Translations under genes and position numbers: made by a program
Part shown: piece after piece, positions 1 to 8,837 of the stretch
How positions within the stretch are numbered: position 1 is the stretch's first letter
How the letters are laid out: every line of letters starts with the position of its first letter
Source of the DNA: an uncultured Aquimarina sp.
Lineage (GTDB): Bacteria; Bacteroidota; Bacteroidia; Flavobacteriales; Flavobacteriaceae
Assembly (NCBI GenBank): GCA_947501475.1
Contig: CANMWA010000003.1
Span: 62,001-126,000, forward strand
Direction: 5' to 3'
Length of the DNA: 64,000 nt
Notes under the pieces: generated by a model
Told to the model about the DNA's origin: nothing
Seen by the model: only the letters and a program-made list of their open reading frames with translations
Database searches by the model: none

Positions 1-1
1 G

Positions 2-856
2 TTTGAACCTCGTGGACATGATATGATGAGTGGTAGCTTCTTGTTCGAACCACATGATCCCGAGAATGATTTTGCCATTTTATTTATAGAAACATCTGGT
101 TGCTTACCCATGTGCGGTCATGGTACTATAGGCACTATTACTATTGCCATTGAAGAAGGATTAATACAACCCAAAACCCCTGGGAAAATTAAAATGGAAG
201 CTCCGGCTGGGTTAGTAGAAATCGAATATCAACAAACAAATAAAAAGGTAGATTGGGTAAAACTCAAAAATGTAAAATCCTACCTTGCTGCAGAAGGATT
301 AACTATCGATTGCCCTGACCTAGGAGAAATAGTTTTTGATGTTGCCTACGGCGGAAATTATTATGCTATCGTTGATCCACAGAAAAATTTTAGTGGGATA
401 CAAAATTTTACTGCCGGAAAATTGATTCAATACTCTCAACTAGTACGAGAGCGTATCAATACAAAATACCCTGATTTTTTTATCCATCCTGAAAACGAAA
501 CGATAAGAGACGTGAGCCATATGTTATGGACAGGAGATCCCATTGATCCCACCTCATCGGGAAGAAATGCGGTTTTTTATGGAGAAAAAGCAATAGACCG
601 CTCCCCTTGCGGAACAGGAACTTCGGCACGGATTGCGCAATTATATGCAAAAGGAAAATTGAAAAAAGGAGATGAATTTATTCATGAAAGTTTTATAGGA
701 AGCAAATTTATAGGACGAATTGAAGAAGAAACCGAATTAGGAAATAAAAAAGCTGTTGTACCTAGTGTTCAAGGGTGGGCAAAAATTTATGGCTACAATA
801 CCATTATAATTGACGATCAAGATGACCCATATGCCCACGGTTTTCAGGTAATTTAA
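2..856 (+). CDS. 4-hydroxyproline 2-epimerase (proline racemase family), 5' end missing
   Basis: Epimerises trans-4-hydroxy-L-proline to cis-4-hydroxy-D-proline, the first step of bacterial hydroxyproline catabolism in the cytoplasm. The reading frame is open from base 2 and already inside the conserved FEPRGHDMMSG block, so roughly the first 50 residues lie before the window; the ATG at 23 is internal. Both catalytic cysteines of the family are present: MCGHG (Cys codon at 113-115) and SPCGTGTSA (Cys codon at 608-610). I prefer hydroxyproline epimerase to proline racemase because the FEPRGHDMMSG and IETSGCLPMCGHG blocks are typical of that subgroup and a DadA-like FAD oxidoreductase follows. 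Substrate specificity is inferred, not shown. Confidence 0.88.
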   Translation, partial: FEPRGHDMMSGSFLFEPHDPENDFAILFIETSGCLPMCGHGTIGTITIAIEEGLIQPKTPGKIKMEAPAGLVEIEYQQTNKKVDWVKLKNVKSYLAAEGLTIDCPDLGEIVFDVAYGGNYYAIVDPQKNFSGIQNFTAGKLIQYSQLVRERINTKYPDFFIHPENETIRDVSHMLWTGDPIDPTSSGRNAVFYGEKAIDRSPCGTGTSARIAQLYAKGKLKKGDEFIHESFIGSKFIGRIEEETELGNKKAVVPSVQGWAKIYGYNTIIIDDQDDPYAHGFQVI

Positions 857-944
857 CACAATTAATCAATGATATAATGAATAAATGAGTTATTAGAGGG
901 GGTATCTTGAAAATAAAATATGTAATAAATAAACAGAAAAGATA

Positions 945-1034
945 ATGGAGAAATCTGAAGCGGATGAAACTTTATTTTGGTTAGAAATTTTAAAGGTAGT
1001 TTCTAAAGCAAGAGAAAATGCATCCTTTGATTAA
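945..1034 (+). pseudogene. Remnant of a four-helix-bundle (S23/IVS-type) protein gene
   Basis: A 29-codon open stretch encodes MEKSEADETLFWLEIL followed by KVVSKARENASFD. The block ADETLFWLEIL closely matches the third-helix signature of the small four-helix-bundle proteins (about 115-120 residues) common in Bacteroidota chromosomes. The upstream two-thirds of such a gene is missing and the tail joins this block too early, so it reads as an internally deleted relic between the epimerase and the oxidoreductase genes. It could be translated as a tiny peptide, but nothing suggests function. Confidence 0.5.
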
Positions 1035-1082
1035 ATCATTATAATATTAATTAGATCATTGTTTCATTAAATCATTTACTCA

Positions 1083-2327
1083 TTGAAAGAAGTTATAGTA
1101 ATCGGAGGAGGAATCATTGGGCTTTGCTCTGCATATTATTTACATAAAGAAGGGCATCAAGTAACTATAATCGATCAATCTTCGATGGATTATGGAGCCT
1201 CTTATGTTAATGCAGGGTATCTAACACCAAGTCATATTATTCCCTTAGCAGCACCGGGAGTTATGAAAAAAGGACTGAAGTGGATGTTTAACCCTTCTAG
1301 TCCTTTGTTTATTAAACCTCGTCTTAATGCAGATTTCTTACGCTGGTCATGGGCATTTAACAAATCTTGCTCGGTCAAAAATGTTGAGCGAAGTATTACA
1401 GCCATTAAGGACATTAATATAATGGGCAGGGATTTATATTCTGAAATCAAACAACAGGAAAAATTTAAATTTCAACTAGAACGCAAAGGGCTTTTAATGC
1501 TTTGCCAGACCGAAAAAATGCTTGAAGAAGAAGTAAGTGTTGCCAAAATTGCTGAAAAAGAAGGATTACCAGTACGAGAACTCTCACTTAATGAGTTAAA
1601 AGCATTAGAACCCAATGTTCAATGTAACGCAAAAGGAGCTGTGTTATATGAATGTGATGGCCATACCACTCCTCAACTATTTATGGAGGAAATGAAAGCA
1701 TATCTAAAAGCTTCTGGTGTCACCTTTCATAAAAATGAAAAGGTATATGACATTACAATTGAAGATGAAAAAATAATCGCTATTCAGACTAAAAACAAAA
1801 CTTACAAAGCAGATGAATTTGTACTAGCTGCTGGGTCCTGGTCAAATATCCTGAGTAAAAAACTAGGGATCAAACTATTACTAGAAGCGGGAAAAGGATA
1901 TAGAATTAATTCTGAAAGAAATCTAGGTATAACTATGCCTACCATATTAGCTGAAGCCAAAGTCGCTATCACGCCAATGCAAGGATTTACAAGATTTGCA
2001 GGGACTATGGAAATTGCAGGAATCAATCATAACATTAACAAAGTTAGGGTTGAAGCCATTGCCAAGGCAACGCACAACTATTACCCAGACATCGAACTCT
2101 CTACACAAGAAAAAAACGATGCTGCCTGCGGACTAAGACCTGTTTCTCCCGATGGTATGGCATATATTGGCAAGTCTAGTAAATGCAAAAACCTAACTAT
2201 TGCTACTGGACATGCAATGATGGGATGGAGTATGGGACCATCTACAGGAAAATTAGTTTCAGAAATTATCTCGGATAAAAAACCATCTTTACATCTTGAT
2301 GTTTTTCATCCAGATCGTAGGTTTTAA
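1083..2327 (+). CDS. FAD-dependent D-amino-acid (D-hydroxyproline) dehydrogenase, DadA-like
   Basis: A DAO-family flavoprotein of 414 residues. The N-terminus carries the Rossmann FAD motif VIGGGIIGLCSAYYL, and the C-terminus has the family's CGLRPVSPDGMAYIG and TGHAMMGWSMGPSTG blocks that contact the flavin. The start is TTG at 1083: the frame has a stop at 1068-1070 and no ATG before the FAD motif. Next to a hydroxyproline epimerase the natural substrate is cis-4-hydroxy-D-proline, giving pyrroline-4-hydroxy-2-carboxylate; a general D-amino-acid dehydrogenase is the alternative. The two genes are 226 bp apart with a decayed gene between, so they may not be one transcript. Confidence 0.85.
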   Translation: MKEVIVIGGGIIGLCSAYYLHKEGHQVTIIDQSSMDYGASYVNAGYLTPSHIIPLAAPGVMKKGLKWMFNPSSPLFIKPRLNADFLRWSWAFNKSCSVKNVERSITAIKDINIMGRDLYSEIKQQEKFKFQLERKGLLMLCQTEKMLEEEVSVAKIAEKEGLPVRELSLNELKALEPNVQCNAKGAVLYECDGHTTPQLFMEEMKAYLKASGVTFHKNEKVYDITIEDEKIIAIQTKNKTYKADEFVLAAGSWSNILSKKLGIKLLLEAGKGYRINSERNLGITMPTILAEAKVAITPMQGFTRFAGTMEIAGINHNINKVRVEAIAKATHNYYPDIELSTQEKNDAACGLRPVSPDGMAYIGKSSKCKNLTIATGHAMMGWSMGPSTGKLVSEIISDKKPSLHLDVFHPDRRF

Positions 2328-2337
2328 AAATATTTGA

Positions 2338-2368
2338 GACCTCACAGGTTTTAAAAACCTATGAGGTC
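2338..2368. terminator. Bidirectional hairpin between convergent genes
   Basis: Inverted repeat GACCTCA/TGAGGTC extended inward by AGGTTTT/AAAACCT, lying between the ends of the DadA-like gene (+) and the DUF4407 gene (-). There is no long T-run, but position and stem strength suit a shared terminator. Confidence 0.6.
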
Positions 2369-2381
2369 TATTCTAAATTAT

Positions 2382-3485
2382 TTACAAAATTCCAGTTTGT
2401 CTTTTATAAAAAGCATCCTGCTGCTTTTTCATCATCTCACGAGCAATCTTTTTCTTATATGCATATAATTCTTCCTCTTCAGTAAGGTCACCATACACTC
2501 TATCATTAATCGTATGATCTGTTTCTAGCAACACGCTACGCTGGCCTTCCTTTTGGGCAACCCAGGTTTTTATCTCACCTTCTATATCTTCTAATTTAAA
2601 ATCATATTCTCCTTTTGGAGATAGTAACTTTGCAAAAATGGGAGAGGTTTCTATAGCCAAGAATAATAAAAAGATAAAAAATGATGGCAACCACGGTAAT
2701 TCATTTAATGCAGTTACTCTAGCCATTAATCCATCAAAATTATCAATTATGGGCTGTGAAGTAACCACTTGGTCTTCATACTCAGCTGTTAATGCTACTT
2801 TTTGAGTTTCTAATGCTATAATTTTATCAGCATTTGTCTTTTTTAAGGTTACCAATTCTGCCAGTGCTGCATCATGTTTTTCCCGTTTTTCTTCATACAC
2901 AGGGCCTTTACCTAAGATTTCTGTTCCTTTTCGCCCTTCAGCTTCAGCAATGTAAGTTTCGTATAAATCATTGACTTCAGTTTCTTTGGTAGCTACTTCT
3001 TCTTTTAAAGAATTAATTTCAGAATCTATCGAAGCTATGGCTGGAGTATATTGAGTGGCTATTTGTTCTTTATTGGCAAGTGTAAAATCATTCTTTTGTT
3101 CTAGTAGAACGCGATCTATTTCTTTTTCGAAAATCTTTAATTCTAGTGGTTTTGAAATCACCACAGCAATAATTATTGCTAAAATAATCCTGGGGGTAGC
3201 CTGCAAAAGTTCATCTGTAAAATTTTCTTTCTTCTTAATCGTCGATACTATAAATCGATCCAGGTTAAAGATTAATAACCCCCATACTAATCCAAAAAAT
3301 ATTGCAGCAAAATAATTATCAAATACAGTATATAAAGCATAACTGGCAGCAATAAAAGCCATTATCGCTGTAAAAAAGACTGTAGCTCCAATACCTACAT
3401 ATTTGTTCTGTTCTCCATTTGAGCTATCGGCCAAAATATCGGCATCTGCTCCAGAGCATAAAATAAAAAAACGTTTTAACATCAT
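2382..3485 (-). CDS. DUF4407 domain membrane protein
   Basis: A 367-residue inner-membrane protein. The N-terminal FFILCSGADADIL block followed by two hydrophobic segments (about 30-75), a third near 100-115, a long charged helical region with coiled-coil character (about 140-245) and a fourth hydrophobic segment (about 265-285) match the DUF4407 family of Bacteroidota. The function of the family is unknown. Two consecutive ATGs (3485 and 3482) are possible starts. It stands alone, converging with the oxidoreductase gene. Confidence 0.8.
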   Translation of the reverse strand: MMLKRFFILCSGADADILADSSNGEQNKYVGIGATVFFTAIMAFIAASYALYTVFDNYFAAIFFGLVWGLLIFNLDRFIVSTIKKKENFTDELLQATPRIILAIIIAVVISKPLELKIFEKEIDRVLLEQKNDFTLANKEQIATQYTPAIASIDSEINSLKEEVATKETEVNDLYETYIAEAEGRKGTEILGKGPVYEEKREKHDAALAELVTLKKTNADKIIALETQKVALTAEYEDQVVTSQPIIDNFDGLMARVTALNELPWLPSFFIFLLFLAIETSPIFAKLLSPKGEYDFKLEDIEGEIKTWVAQKEGQRSVLLETDHTINDRVYGDLTEEEELYAYKKKIAREMMKKQQDAFYKRQTGIL

Positions 3486-3590
3486 CTAAGGGTTTTTGAT
3501 TGAATAGACTTATAACGCTCATTTACAGGTAAATGTTGCGTGTGTTCACGTTAAGTTTTTAAGGTAAAACACAAAAGATAAGAGATAAAA

Positions 3591-3610
3591 AAACTCCCAA
3601 ATGGGAGTTT
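3591..3610 (-). terminator. Intrinsic terminator of the blaI/blaR1-like operon
   Basis: AAACTCCCA and TGGGAGTTT separated by two bases. Read on the minus strand it is followed by a T-rich run, just downstream of the M56 protease stop codon. Confidence 0.8.
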
Positions 3611-3632
3611 TTAATTATTATATTTATGTATA

Positions 3633-5516
3633 TCAGTTTTTTTCTTTTTTTGCTTTCTTTCTGGCTTTTTCTCTCTCTTTTCTTACCTTTTCCATTTCCT
3701 TTCGGGCTTCTTTTCTAGCTTCTTCTGCAGCCTTACGAGTTTCTTTACGGGCTTTTTCAGCATGCTTTCTTGCTTTCTCTGCCGCAATTCTAGCTTCTTC
3801 TCTTAATTTATCGCTATCAAGCTTAACCCTTTTATGTGCTTTGCGTGCTTCCTCCATTGCGATTACTCTTGCCTTTTGTGCTTCCTCTCTAGCTAATTGG
3901 GCATGTTGCATTGCTTCTTCTCGTACTTGATGATGCTTTCTTGATCTATGTGCTGCTTCCATAGCCATAGCGCCAGCACGTTCTGCAGCTGCTCTAGCGT
4001 GTTCTGCTTGAACCATTGCCATTTCTCTACCCATTTCCGCTTCTTCCATCGCTATGACTCTAGCATGTTCTGCCGCTTCTAAAGCATTAGCTATTTCGAA
4101 TTCCCGTTCAACTTCTGCTTCAATTCTTGCTTGTTCTAACTCTATTCTAGCTTGTTCTGCTTCTTCCATAGATAATTCTACTTCATTTTCAATTTCATCA
4201 AGTTCTACCCTAGGATTTATAGGAGGAGATGGTGCTTTTGGAGGTGCAGGCGGTGATATTATGCTTTCTTCTACTTCTATTGTTTTAGATCCCGAAGGTG
4301 GTGAAGGAATTACACCTGTTTTTATATTCGGAATCTCTGGTAATGGCGGTGGAGGCGGAATCAGATCATGCCCATCCGGATTTGCATTGTATAATCGTGT
4401 TTTTCTGTATTCATCGTTGAGCTTTTCAACAAATGAATCATCCGAATTTTTAATCTGAATATCAAATTGAAATTCGGTAAGTTCATCATCTTTCCATTGT
4501 TTTGTCATTTCATTTATAGTGCTTGCAAAACCAGATAGATTTGTTGTTGTACCATTTACTACGATTTGATCATTCTTAACACGCAACTTGATCTTTTTAT
4601 CTGGATGTGTATCCTGAACAGTTTTTGTGTATTTAACATTGGTTTGTTGTGCTACTATTTTATTATTAAATAATAACATGCAACCTAATAAAGTAGGTAA
4701 AAGCAGCAGCATTCGAGCTGCTGCTCGGGTCTTTGAAAATTGTTGTGACATCATAACGATTCGTTTTTTAGTTAATGAATAATTAATAGGACTCGCTAAC
4801 TCAGTTTGATTAGAACTGTTTGGATAGGTAACGAGTAAGCTCATATATTTTTGTAAAGAAAATTGACGTTTTAATACGGTTTGATCTGCCAGGAATTCAT
4901 GATTTAACTTGATAGACTTCTTTATAAAAAAGAATAAAGGGTTAAACCAAAAAACCACCTGTAAAATCTCTACAAATAATATATCTAATGTATGTTTTTG
5001 AGTAACATGTGTTTTTTCATGAAGTAATACTTCTTCTGGTATATTATGCTCCTGATATTCTTTTTTGGATACGAATATATATTTCAAAAAAGTATGCGGT
5101 ATGATCGAATCACCTACTAGAACATTAATATGAGATGGTTCTATGAGTCTTTCGTTATTTTTAATCTTTTTAGTGAGGTTTTTAAGATTTTTAATAAATC
5201 GAAAACCAAATATCACTACTCCGACTATATATAAACCCCATAATACTAAAGAAAGATAATTAATAGGAGTTTCTACTATTACCGGAATCTCATCAGACAT
5301 TACCATTGTCGTAATGGGTTGTTCTATGACTTTAGGCTCAATAATTACATCGGTTTGATATGTAAAGGTGATTAGTGGGATCGTAAGTGCAAAAATCACG
5401 CTAAAAATCAGATAAAACCTTTTTGTATAATGCATGCTTTCTCTTTCTAGAAACAAAACATAAAACCCCCATAAGAGTAGCATACAAAGTGATGATTTTA
5501 TTAGATATATTATCAT
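3633..5516 (-). CDS. BlaR1-type M56 metallopeptidase with long C-terminal coiled coil
   Basis: A 627-residue membrane zinc protease that in BlaR1/MecR1 systems relays a signal by proteolysis to the partner repressor. Seen here: hydrophobic segments near residues 5-20, 35-52 and 85-105; the zinc motif HEKTH (H166, E167, H170) with the downstream NHEFLADQ block; a further hydrophobic segment near 265-285. The penicillin-binding sensor domain of BlaR1 is absent. Instead there is a short soluble domain, a proline-rich stretch (about 390-435) and about 180 residues dominated by Ala, Glu, Arg and Lys, strongly predicted as coiled coil. The start overlaps the stop of the BlaI-like gene by 4 bases, so the two are translationally coupled. 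Confidence 0.82.
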   Translation of the reverse strand: MIIYLIKSSLCMLLLWGFYVLFLERESMHYTKRFYLIFSVIFALTIPLITFTYQTDVIIEPKVIEQPITTMVMSDEIPVIVETPINYLSLVLWGLYIVGVVIFGFRFIKNLKNLTKKIKNNERLIEPSHINVLVGDSIIPHTFLKYIFVSKKEYQEHNIPEEVLLHEKTHVTQKHTLDILFVEILQVVFWFNPLFFFIKKSIKLNHEFLADQTVLKRQFSLQKYMSLLVTYPNSSNQTELASPINYSLTKKRIVMMSQQFSKTRAAARMLLLLPTLLGCMLLFNNKIVAQQTNVKYTKTVQDTHPDKKIKLRVKNDQIVVNGTTTNLSGFASTINEMTKQWKDDELTEFQFDIQIKNSDDSFVEKLNDEYRKTRLYNANPDGHDLIPPPPPLPEIPNIKTGVIPSPPSGSKTIEVEESIISPPAPPKAPSPPINPRVELDEIENEVELSMEEAEQARIELEQARIEAEVEREFEIANALEAAEHARVIAMEEAEMGREMAMVQAEHARAAAERAGAMAMEAAHRSRKHHQVREEAMQHAQLAREEAQKARVIAMEEARKAHKRVKLDSDKLREEARIAAEKARKHAEKARKETRKAAEEARKEARKEMEKVRKEREKARKKAKKEKN

Positions 5517-5884
5517 TGCTTTTGCTTTTGGATTTGTTGGTCTACTATTTTCTTGAGTTCTTCTAATTCTGAAGTAGACATATTGGTTTCAGAAGTAAAG
5601 AACGATGCAAATTGCGATGTTGAGTCGTTAAAAAAGTTCTTGATCAAACCATTTACATGTTTAGAAAAATAGTCTGTCTTTTTTATCAAAGGGTAGTACT
5701 CTCTTGATTTTCCATAAAGTGTATACTCTATAAACCCTTTGTCTTTCATTCTTTTAAGCAATGTAGCTACAGTAGTCGTTGCAGGTTTTGGTTCTGGAAA
5801 AGCATCGAGTAGGTCTTTCATAAACCCTTTCTCTAGTTTCCAGAGGTATTGCATTAATTGTTCTTCGGCTTTTGATAATTGCAT
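5513..5884 (-). CDS. BlaI/MecI-family transcriptional repressor
   Basis: A 123-residue winged-helix repressor: AEEQLMQYLWKLEKG at the N-terminus, TVATLLKRMKDKGFIEY as the recognition region, then a dimerisation tail. In this family the repressor blocks its own operon until the M56 protease inactivates it. The operator found just upstream (5908-5921) matches the family consensus TACAnnTGTA. First gene of a two-gene operon with the M56 protease. Confidence 0.9.
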   Translation of the reverse strand: MQLSKAEEQLMQYLWKLEKGFMKDLLDAFPEPKPATTTVATLLKRMKDKGFIEYTLYGKSREYYPLIKKTDYFSKHVNGLIKNFFNDSTSQFASFFTSETNMSTSELEELKKIVDQQIQKQKQ

Positions 5885-5907
5885 TGCTCTACTAAATTAG
5901 AATTAAC

Positions 5908-5941
5908 TCTACAAATGTAGAATAAAAAATTGTATTTCCAA
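5908..5941 (-). promoter_or_regulatory. blaI-like promoter with embedded operator
   Basis: On the minus strand the -7 element TACATTTG (5912-5919) lies exactly 19 bases from a -33 TTG (5939-5941), matching the Bacteroidota consensus. The -7 element is inside the perfect inverted repeat TCTACA-AA-TGTAGA (5908-5921), which carries the BlaI/MecI operator core TACAnnTGTA. Repressor bound here would cover the -7 box, giving direct autorepression. Confidence 0.75.
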
Positions 5942-5955
5942 ATATTTTTAAAATA

Positions 5956-5990
5956 AAAGCTTGTAAAATCACTAGAATCTTACAAGCTTT
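5956..5990 (-). terminator. Terminator downstream of the curlin-repeat gene
   Basis: AAAGCTTGTAA pairs with TTACAAGCTTT across a 13-base loop; read leftward it runs into T-rich sequence. It lies just after the stop of the curlin-repeat gene. Confidence 0.65.
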
Positions 5991-6012
5991 ACTAGTTTAA
6001 AGCAGCTAAATC

Positions 6013-8472
6013 TTATTCATTAATAATTATACTATTGCCAATACCCGTTTGTACTACAGTTGTAAAAAAAGCATCACCTGTTTGTGAAATTATCAAGCTA
6101 TTATTAATCCCCGTTTGCATGTTATCAATCATGTTAAAAGATCCTACTTGAATAGCTTCTGTAACATTACTTATCCCATTTTGGGTGGTAATTATTGTGT
6201 TTTGTATACCGTCTTGATCCTGTAAAATCCTATTATTTTCGCTAAACTCAGTACTCCCTTGTGTAGCTTCAAGTGTATTTGCATTAAGACTAAATCTTTG
6301 TTGAATTATATTTCCATTTCCAAATTGACTTGCAGAAACTCGATTCTCTCGACCTCCGTTTTGAAATTGTTCTATTGTATTAAAAGATCCATTTTGTGTG
6401 CTCACTATTCTATTAGAATTACCGGCTAGATCTTGTACTGTGGTTATAGCATTTTCTGTTCCTTCTTGACGTTGAATAATTGAATTACCTGGAGCTGCTT
6501 CAATTTGTTCGGCTTTTGCAGTATTTCTATCTCCCGATTGGGTTTGTTCTACCTTACAATCCATGCAAGAAGTATTTATATTAGCTATATTTTCATTTCC
6601 GATTTGGGATTGAAATATCTCATTTTCAAGTAATTCTTCATTAATTACAGCAACATTATCAGCTCCATTTTGGTACTGTTCAATTTTTGAAGCTATGCCT
6701 GATCCGTAGATTTCACCGCTATTATTTTCGCCGATTTGATTTTGAATGATATTAATTGAGTTTCCCAGCCCGCCTATATCTATAAAGGCATTATTACCTG
6801 TCCCTTCTTGATATTGATTAACATTTACATCATCTGCGCCTGATAGTATAAAGGCTTGATTTTCGTTTCCTATTTGAACTTGTGAAGCGACACCTGCAGA
6901 AGAAAACTGCACAACACTGGCATCATTACTATCTCCTATTTGAAATTGGCTTACCGAGCCCGATATCGCCACTGTTTGATCAACTATACCTGTATTAGAA
7001 TTACCTATTTGAAATTGCTGAGATGTATTTCTTTCTGCACTTCCCTGCTGTATAAAAGTTAAGGCATTTCCTTCTCCATCTTGATACTGCGTAGCGGTAT
7101 TTGAATTCCCAAAACCCTGAACCGCTTCAGCAGTATTATTGTTACCATTTTGCTCGGTTGTTAACTTATTAAACTCACCATCTTGAGTTTGGGATATTAT
7201 ATTATTTTCGCTAAGTCTATTATTACCCTGTATAGCTTCTAGCATATTATCTCTTGCACTTTGATCCTGAACAATCATATTATTATTCCCAAACACATCC
7301 CCTCCTTGTGAAGCTTCCATCTTATTGGTGATACCACTTTGCTTTTGTTGAATTACATTACCGTTTCCAAACTGGATAGCTGACATTAAATTTTCTCTAC
7401 CTCCGTTTTGAAATTGTTCTACGCTATTAGAAAATCCATTTTGCGTACTTGATATTTTATTAATTGTTCCTACCTCATCTTGTAGCGTGGTTACAGAATT
7501 TTCTGTTCCTTCTTGAGTTTGGGCAATAGCACTGCCCTGAGCTGCATTATTTTGTATGGCTTCAGCAGTATTTCTATCTCCTAATTGAGTTTGTTCTACA
7601 TCACAATCCATACATGTAGTATCTATACTGCCTATGTTTCCGGTTCCGGTTTGTGATTGTAAAATTTTGTTTTCAACTCCGCTCTCATTAACTCTGCCAA
7701 TATTACCCATCCCTTTTTGGTTTTGTTCGATTTCAGAAAGAAAACCAGAACCGTTGACTTCAACTTTATTGTCTGTTCCAACTTGGTCTTGAATTACATT
7801 CATCCCCATTCCTGAAACCTCCATCAGAGCAGAGTTCCTCATACCATCTTGGTATTGTGTTGCATTAGCATCAGATCCCAATACTATTCGAGCATGATTT
7901 TCGTCTCCAATTTGATTTTGTCTGGCGACTCCTTCAACTGAAAATTGAGAAATATTGGCATCATTGCCTTCTCCTACCTGAGTTTGATAGGCGGAAACCA
8001 ATAATGAAAATTCTTGATTAATTGTTGCTTTATTGTAGTTGCCGATTTGAAATTGCTGAGCGGTGTTTTGATCACCTTGCCTAGAGGTAGCTGTATTATA
8101 TTCTCCATCCTGGTATTGAAGAATATAATTTGAATTTCCAAAATCCTGAAATGATTCTGCTTTATTAGATCCACCATATTGTTCTTGATATATCTGATTG
8201 AATTCTCCTTGTTGAAAGACGTATACATTATTATTATCTCCAATTTGAATTTGAGAAATGTACCCATCACCAATAAGAACGTCTTCAAAACCTTGAATCA
8301 CTTCAGCATGATTTTTATTGCCATTTTGGTTTATTATTAAGGTGTTTCTATCTCCTTCTTGAGAAATGTCGATAGTATTATCAATACCTGATTGACTAAC
8401 CTCGGTGTTATTTTGAGCATACGAGAATACTCCATTCATCAACACCGCGAAAACTAATACTGTTTTTTTCAT
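6013..8472 (-). CDS. Curlin-repeat secreted protein with internal duplication
   Basis: An 819-residue secreted protein with a Sec signal (MKKTVLVFAVLMNGVFSYAQ). Almost the whole mature part is built of 20-25-residue units of the form Q-x-G-x-x-N-x5-Q, the amyloid-forming repeat of CsgA/CsgB curlins, so a surface or biofilm fibre role is likely. It is far longer than CsgA (about 150 residues). Two stretches of about 349 residues are clearly related, so the gene grew by tandem duplication. Each half contains one CMDC motif (C287/C290 and C636/C639), unusual for curlins. No csgC/E/F/G homologue is in the window, so its secretion partners are elsewhere. It is followed by its own terminator. Confidence 0.85.
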   Translation of the reverse strand: MKKTVLVFAVLMNGVFSYAQNNTEVSQSGIDNTIDISQEGDRNTLIINQNGNKNHAEVIQGFEDVLIGDGYISQIQIGDNNNVYVFQQGEFNQIYQEQYGGSNKAESFQDFGNSNYILQYQDGEYNTATSRQGDQNTAQQFQIGNYNKATINQEFSLLVSAYQTQVGEGNDANISQFSVEGVARQNQIGDENHARIVLGSDANATQYQDGMRNSALMEVSGMGMNVIQDQVGTDNKVEVNGSGFLSEIEQNQKGMGNIGRVNESGVENKILQSQTGTGNIGSIDTTCMDCDVEQTQLGDRNTAEAIQNNAAQGSAIAQTQEGTENSVTTLQDEVGTINKISSTQNGFSNSVEQFQNGGRENLMSAIQFGNGNVIQQKQSGITNKMEASQGGDVFGNNNMIVQDQSARDNMLEAIQGNNRLSENNIISQTQDGEFNKLTTEQNGNNNTAEAVQGFGNSNTATQYQDGEGNALTFIQQGSAERNTSQQFQIGNSNTGIVDQTVAISGSVSQFQIGDSNDASVVQFSSAGVASQVQIGNENQAFILSGADDVNVNQYQEGTGNNAFIDIGGLGNSINIIQNQIGENNSGEIYGSGIASKIEQYQNGADNVAVINEELLENEIFQSQIGNENIANINTSCMDCKVEQTQSGDRNTAKAEQIEAAPGNSIIQRQEGTENAITTVQDLAGNSNRIVSTQNGSFNTIEQFQNGGRENRVSASQFGNGNIIQQRFSLNANTLEATQGSTEFSENNRILQDQDGIQNTIITTQNGISNVTEAIQVGSFNMIDNMQTGINNSLIISQTGDAFFTTVVQTGIGNSIIINE

Positions 8473-8837
8473 TGTAAATCTTTTTAAAAGTTAAAATTTT
8501 GAAAATGTGCACAGATTCAATTCGTGTCTACTGTAAAAGTTTAGGGAATAATGATTAGGGTAATCACTTTAAAACTACAACTTTATAAAAGACAAAAAAT
8601 GTTATTTTTTTTATTTTCGACAAAAGGTATACTAGATCTATTTTTATGTAGGCCTTTTCATTCGACCAAGGGGTTAAACCCCTATAAACAAAGGGGTTTA
8701 TAACTTATTATAAAATGACTATTTATGTCTGTGAAGAAGTTATGAGTAGTATAGAATGAAATTGTAATTATGCAAGTATAATTACCTTTACCTAATGATG
8801 TTTTAGGTAAAGGTGAAAATTTATTTTTAAAAAAATC
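8473..8837. other. Upstream region of the curlin gene with competing hairpins
   Basis: 365 bases without a gene. At 8668-8699 there are three related arms, AAGGGGTT, AAACCCCT and AGGGGTTT; the middle one can pair with either neighbour, so two mutually exclusive hairpins are possible. They may be only nested terminators of flanking transcripts or a leader structure. I see no full TTG/TAnnTTTG promoter for the curlin gene here. Confidence 0.4.

Noticed and set aside
3601..4458. Plus-strand ORFs rich in Ser/Ala/Phe opposite the M56 protease
   Set aside because: They are the antisense of the Ala/Glu/Arg coiled-coil region, whose composition leaves the opposite frame open.
7974..8288. Minus-strand 104-codon ORF within the curlin gene
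   Set aside because: Another frame of the repetitive curlin gene; no start context or homology.
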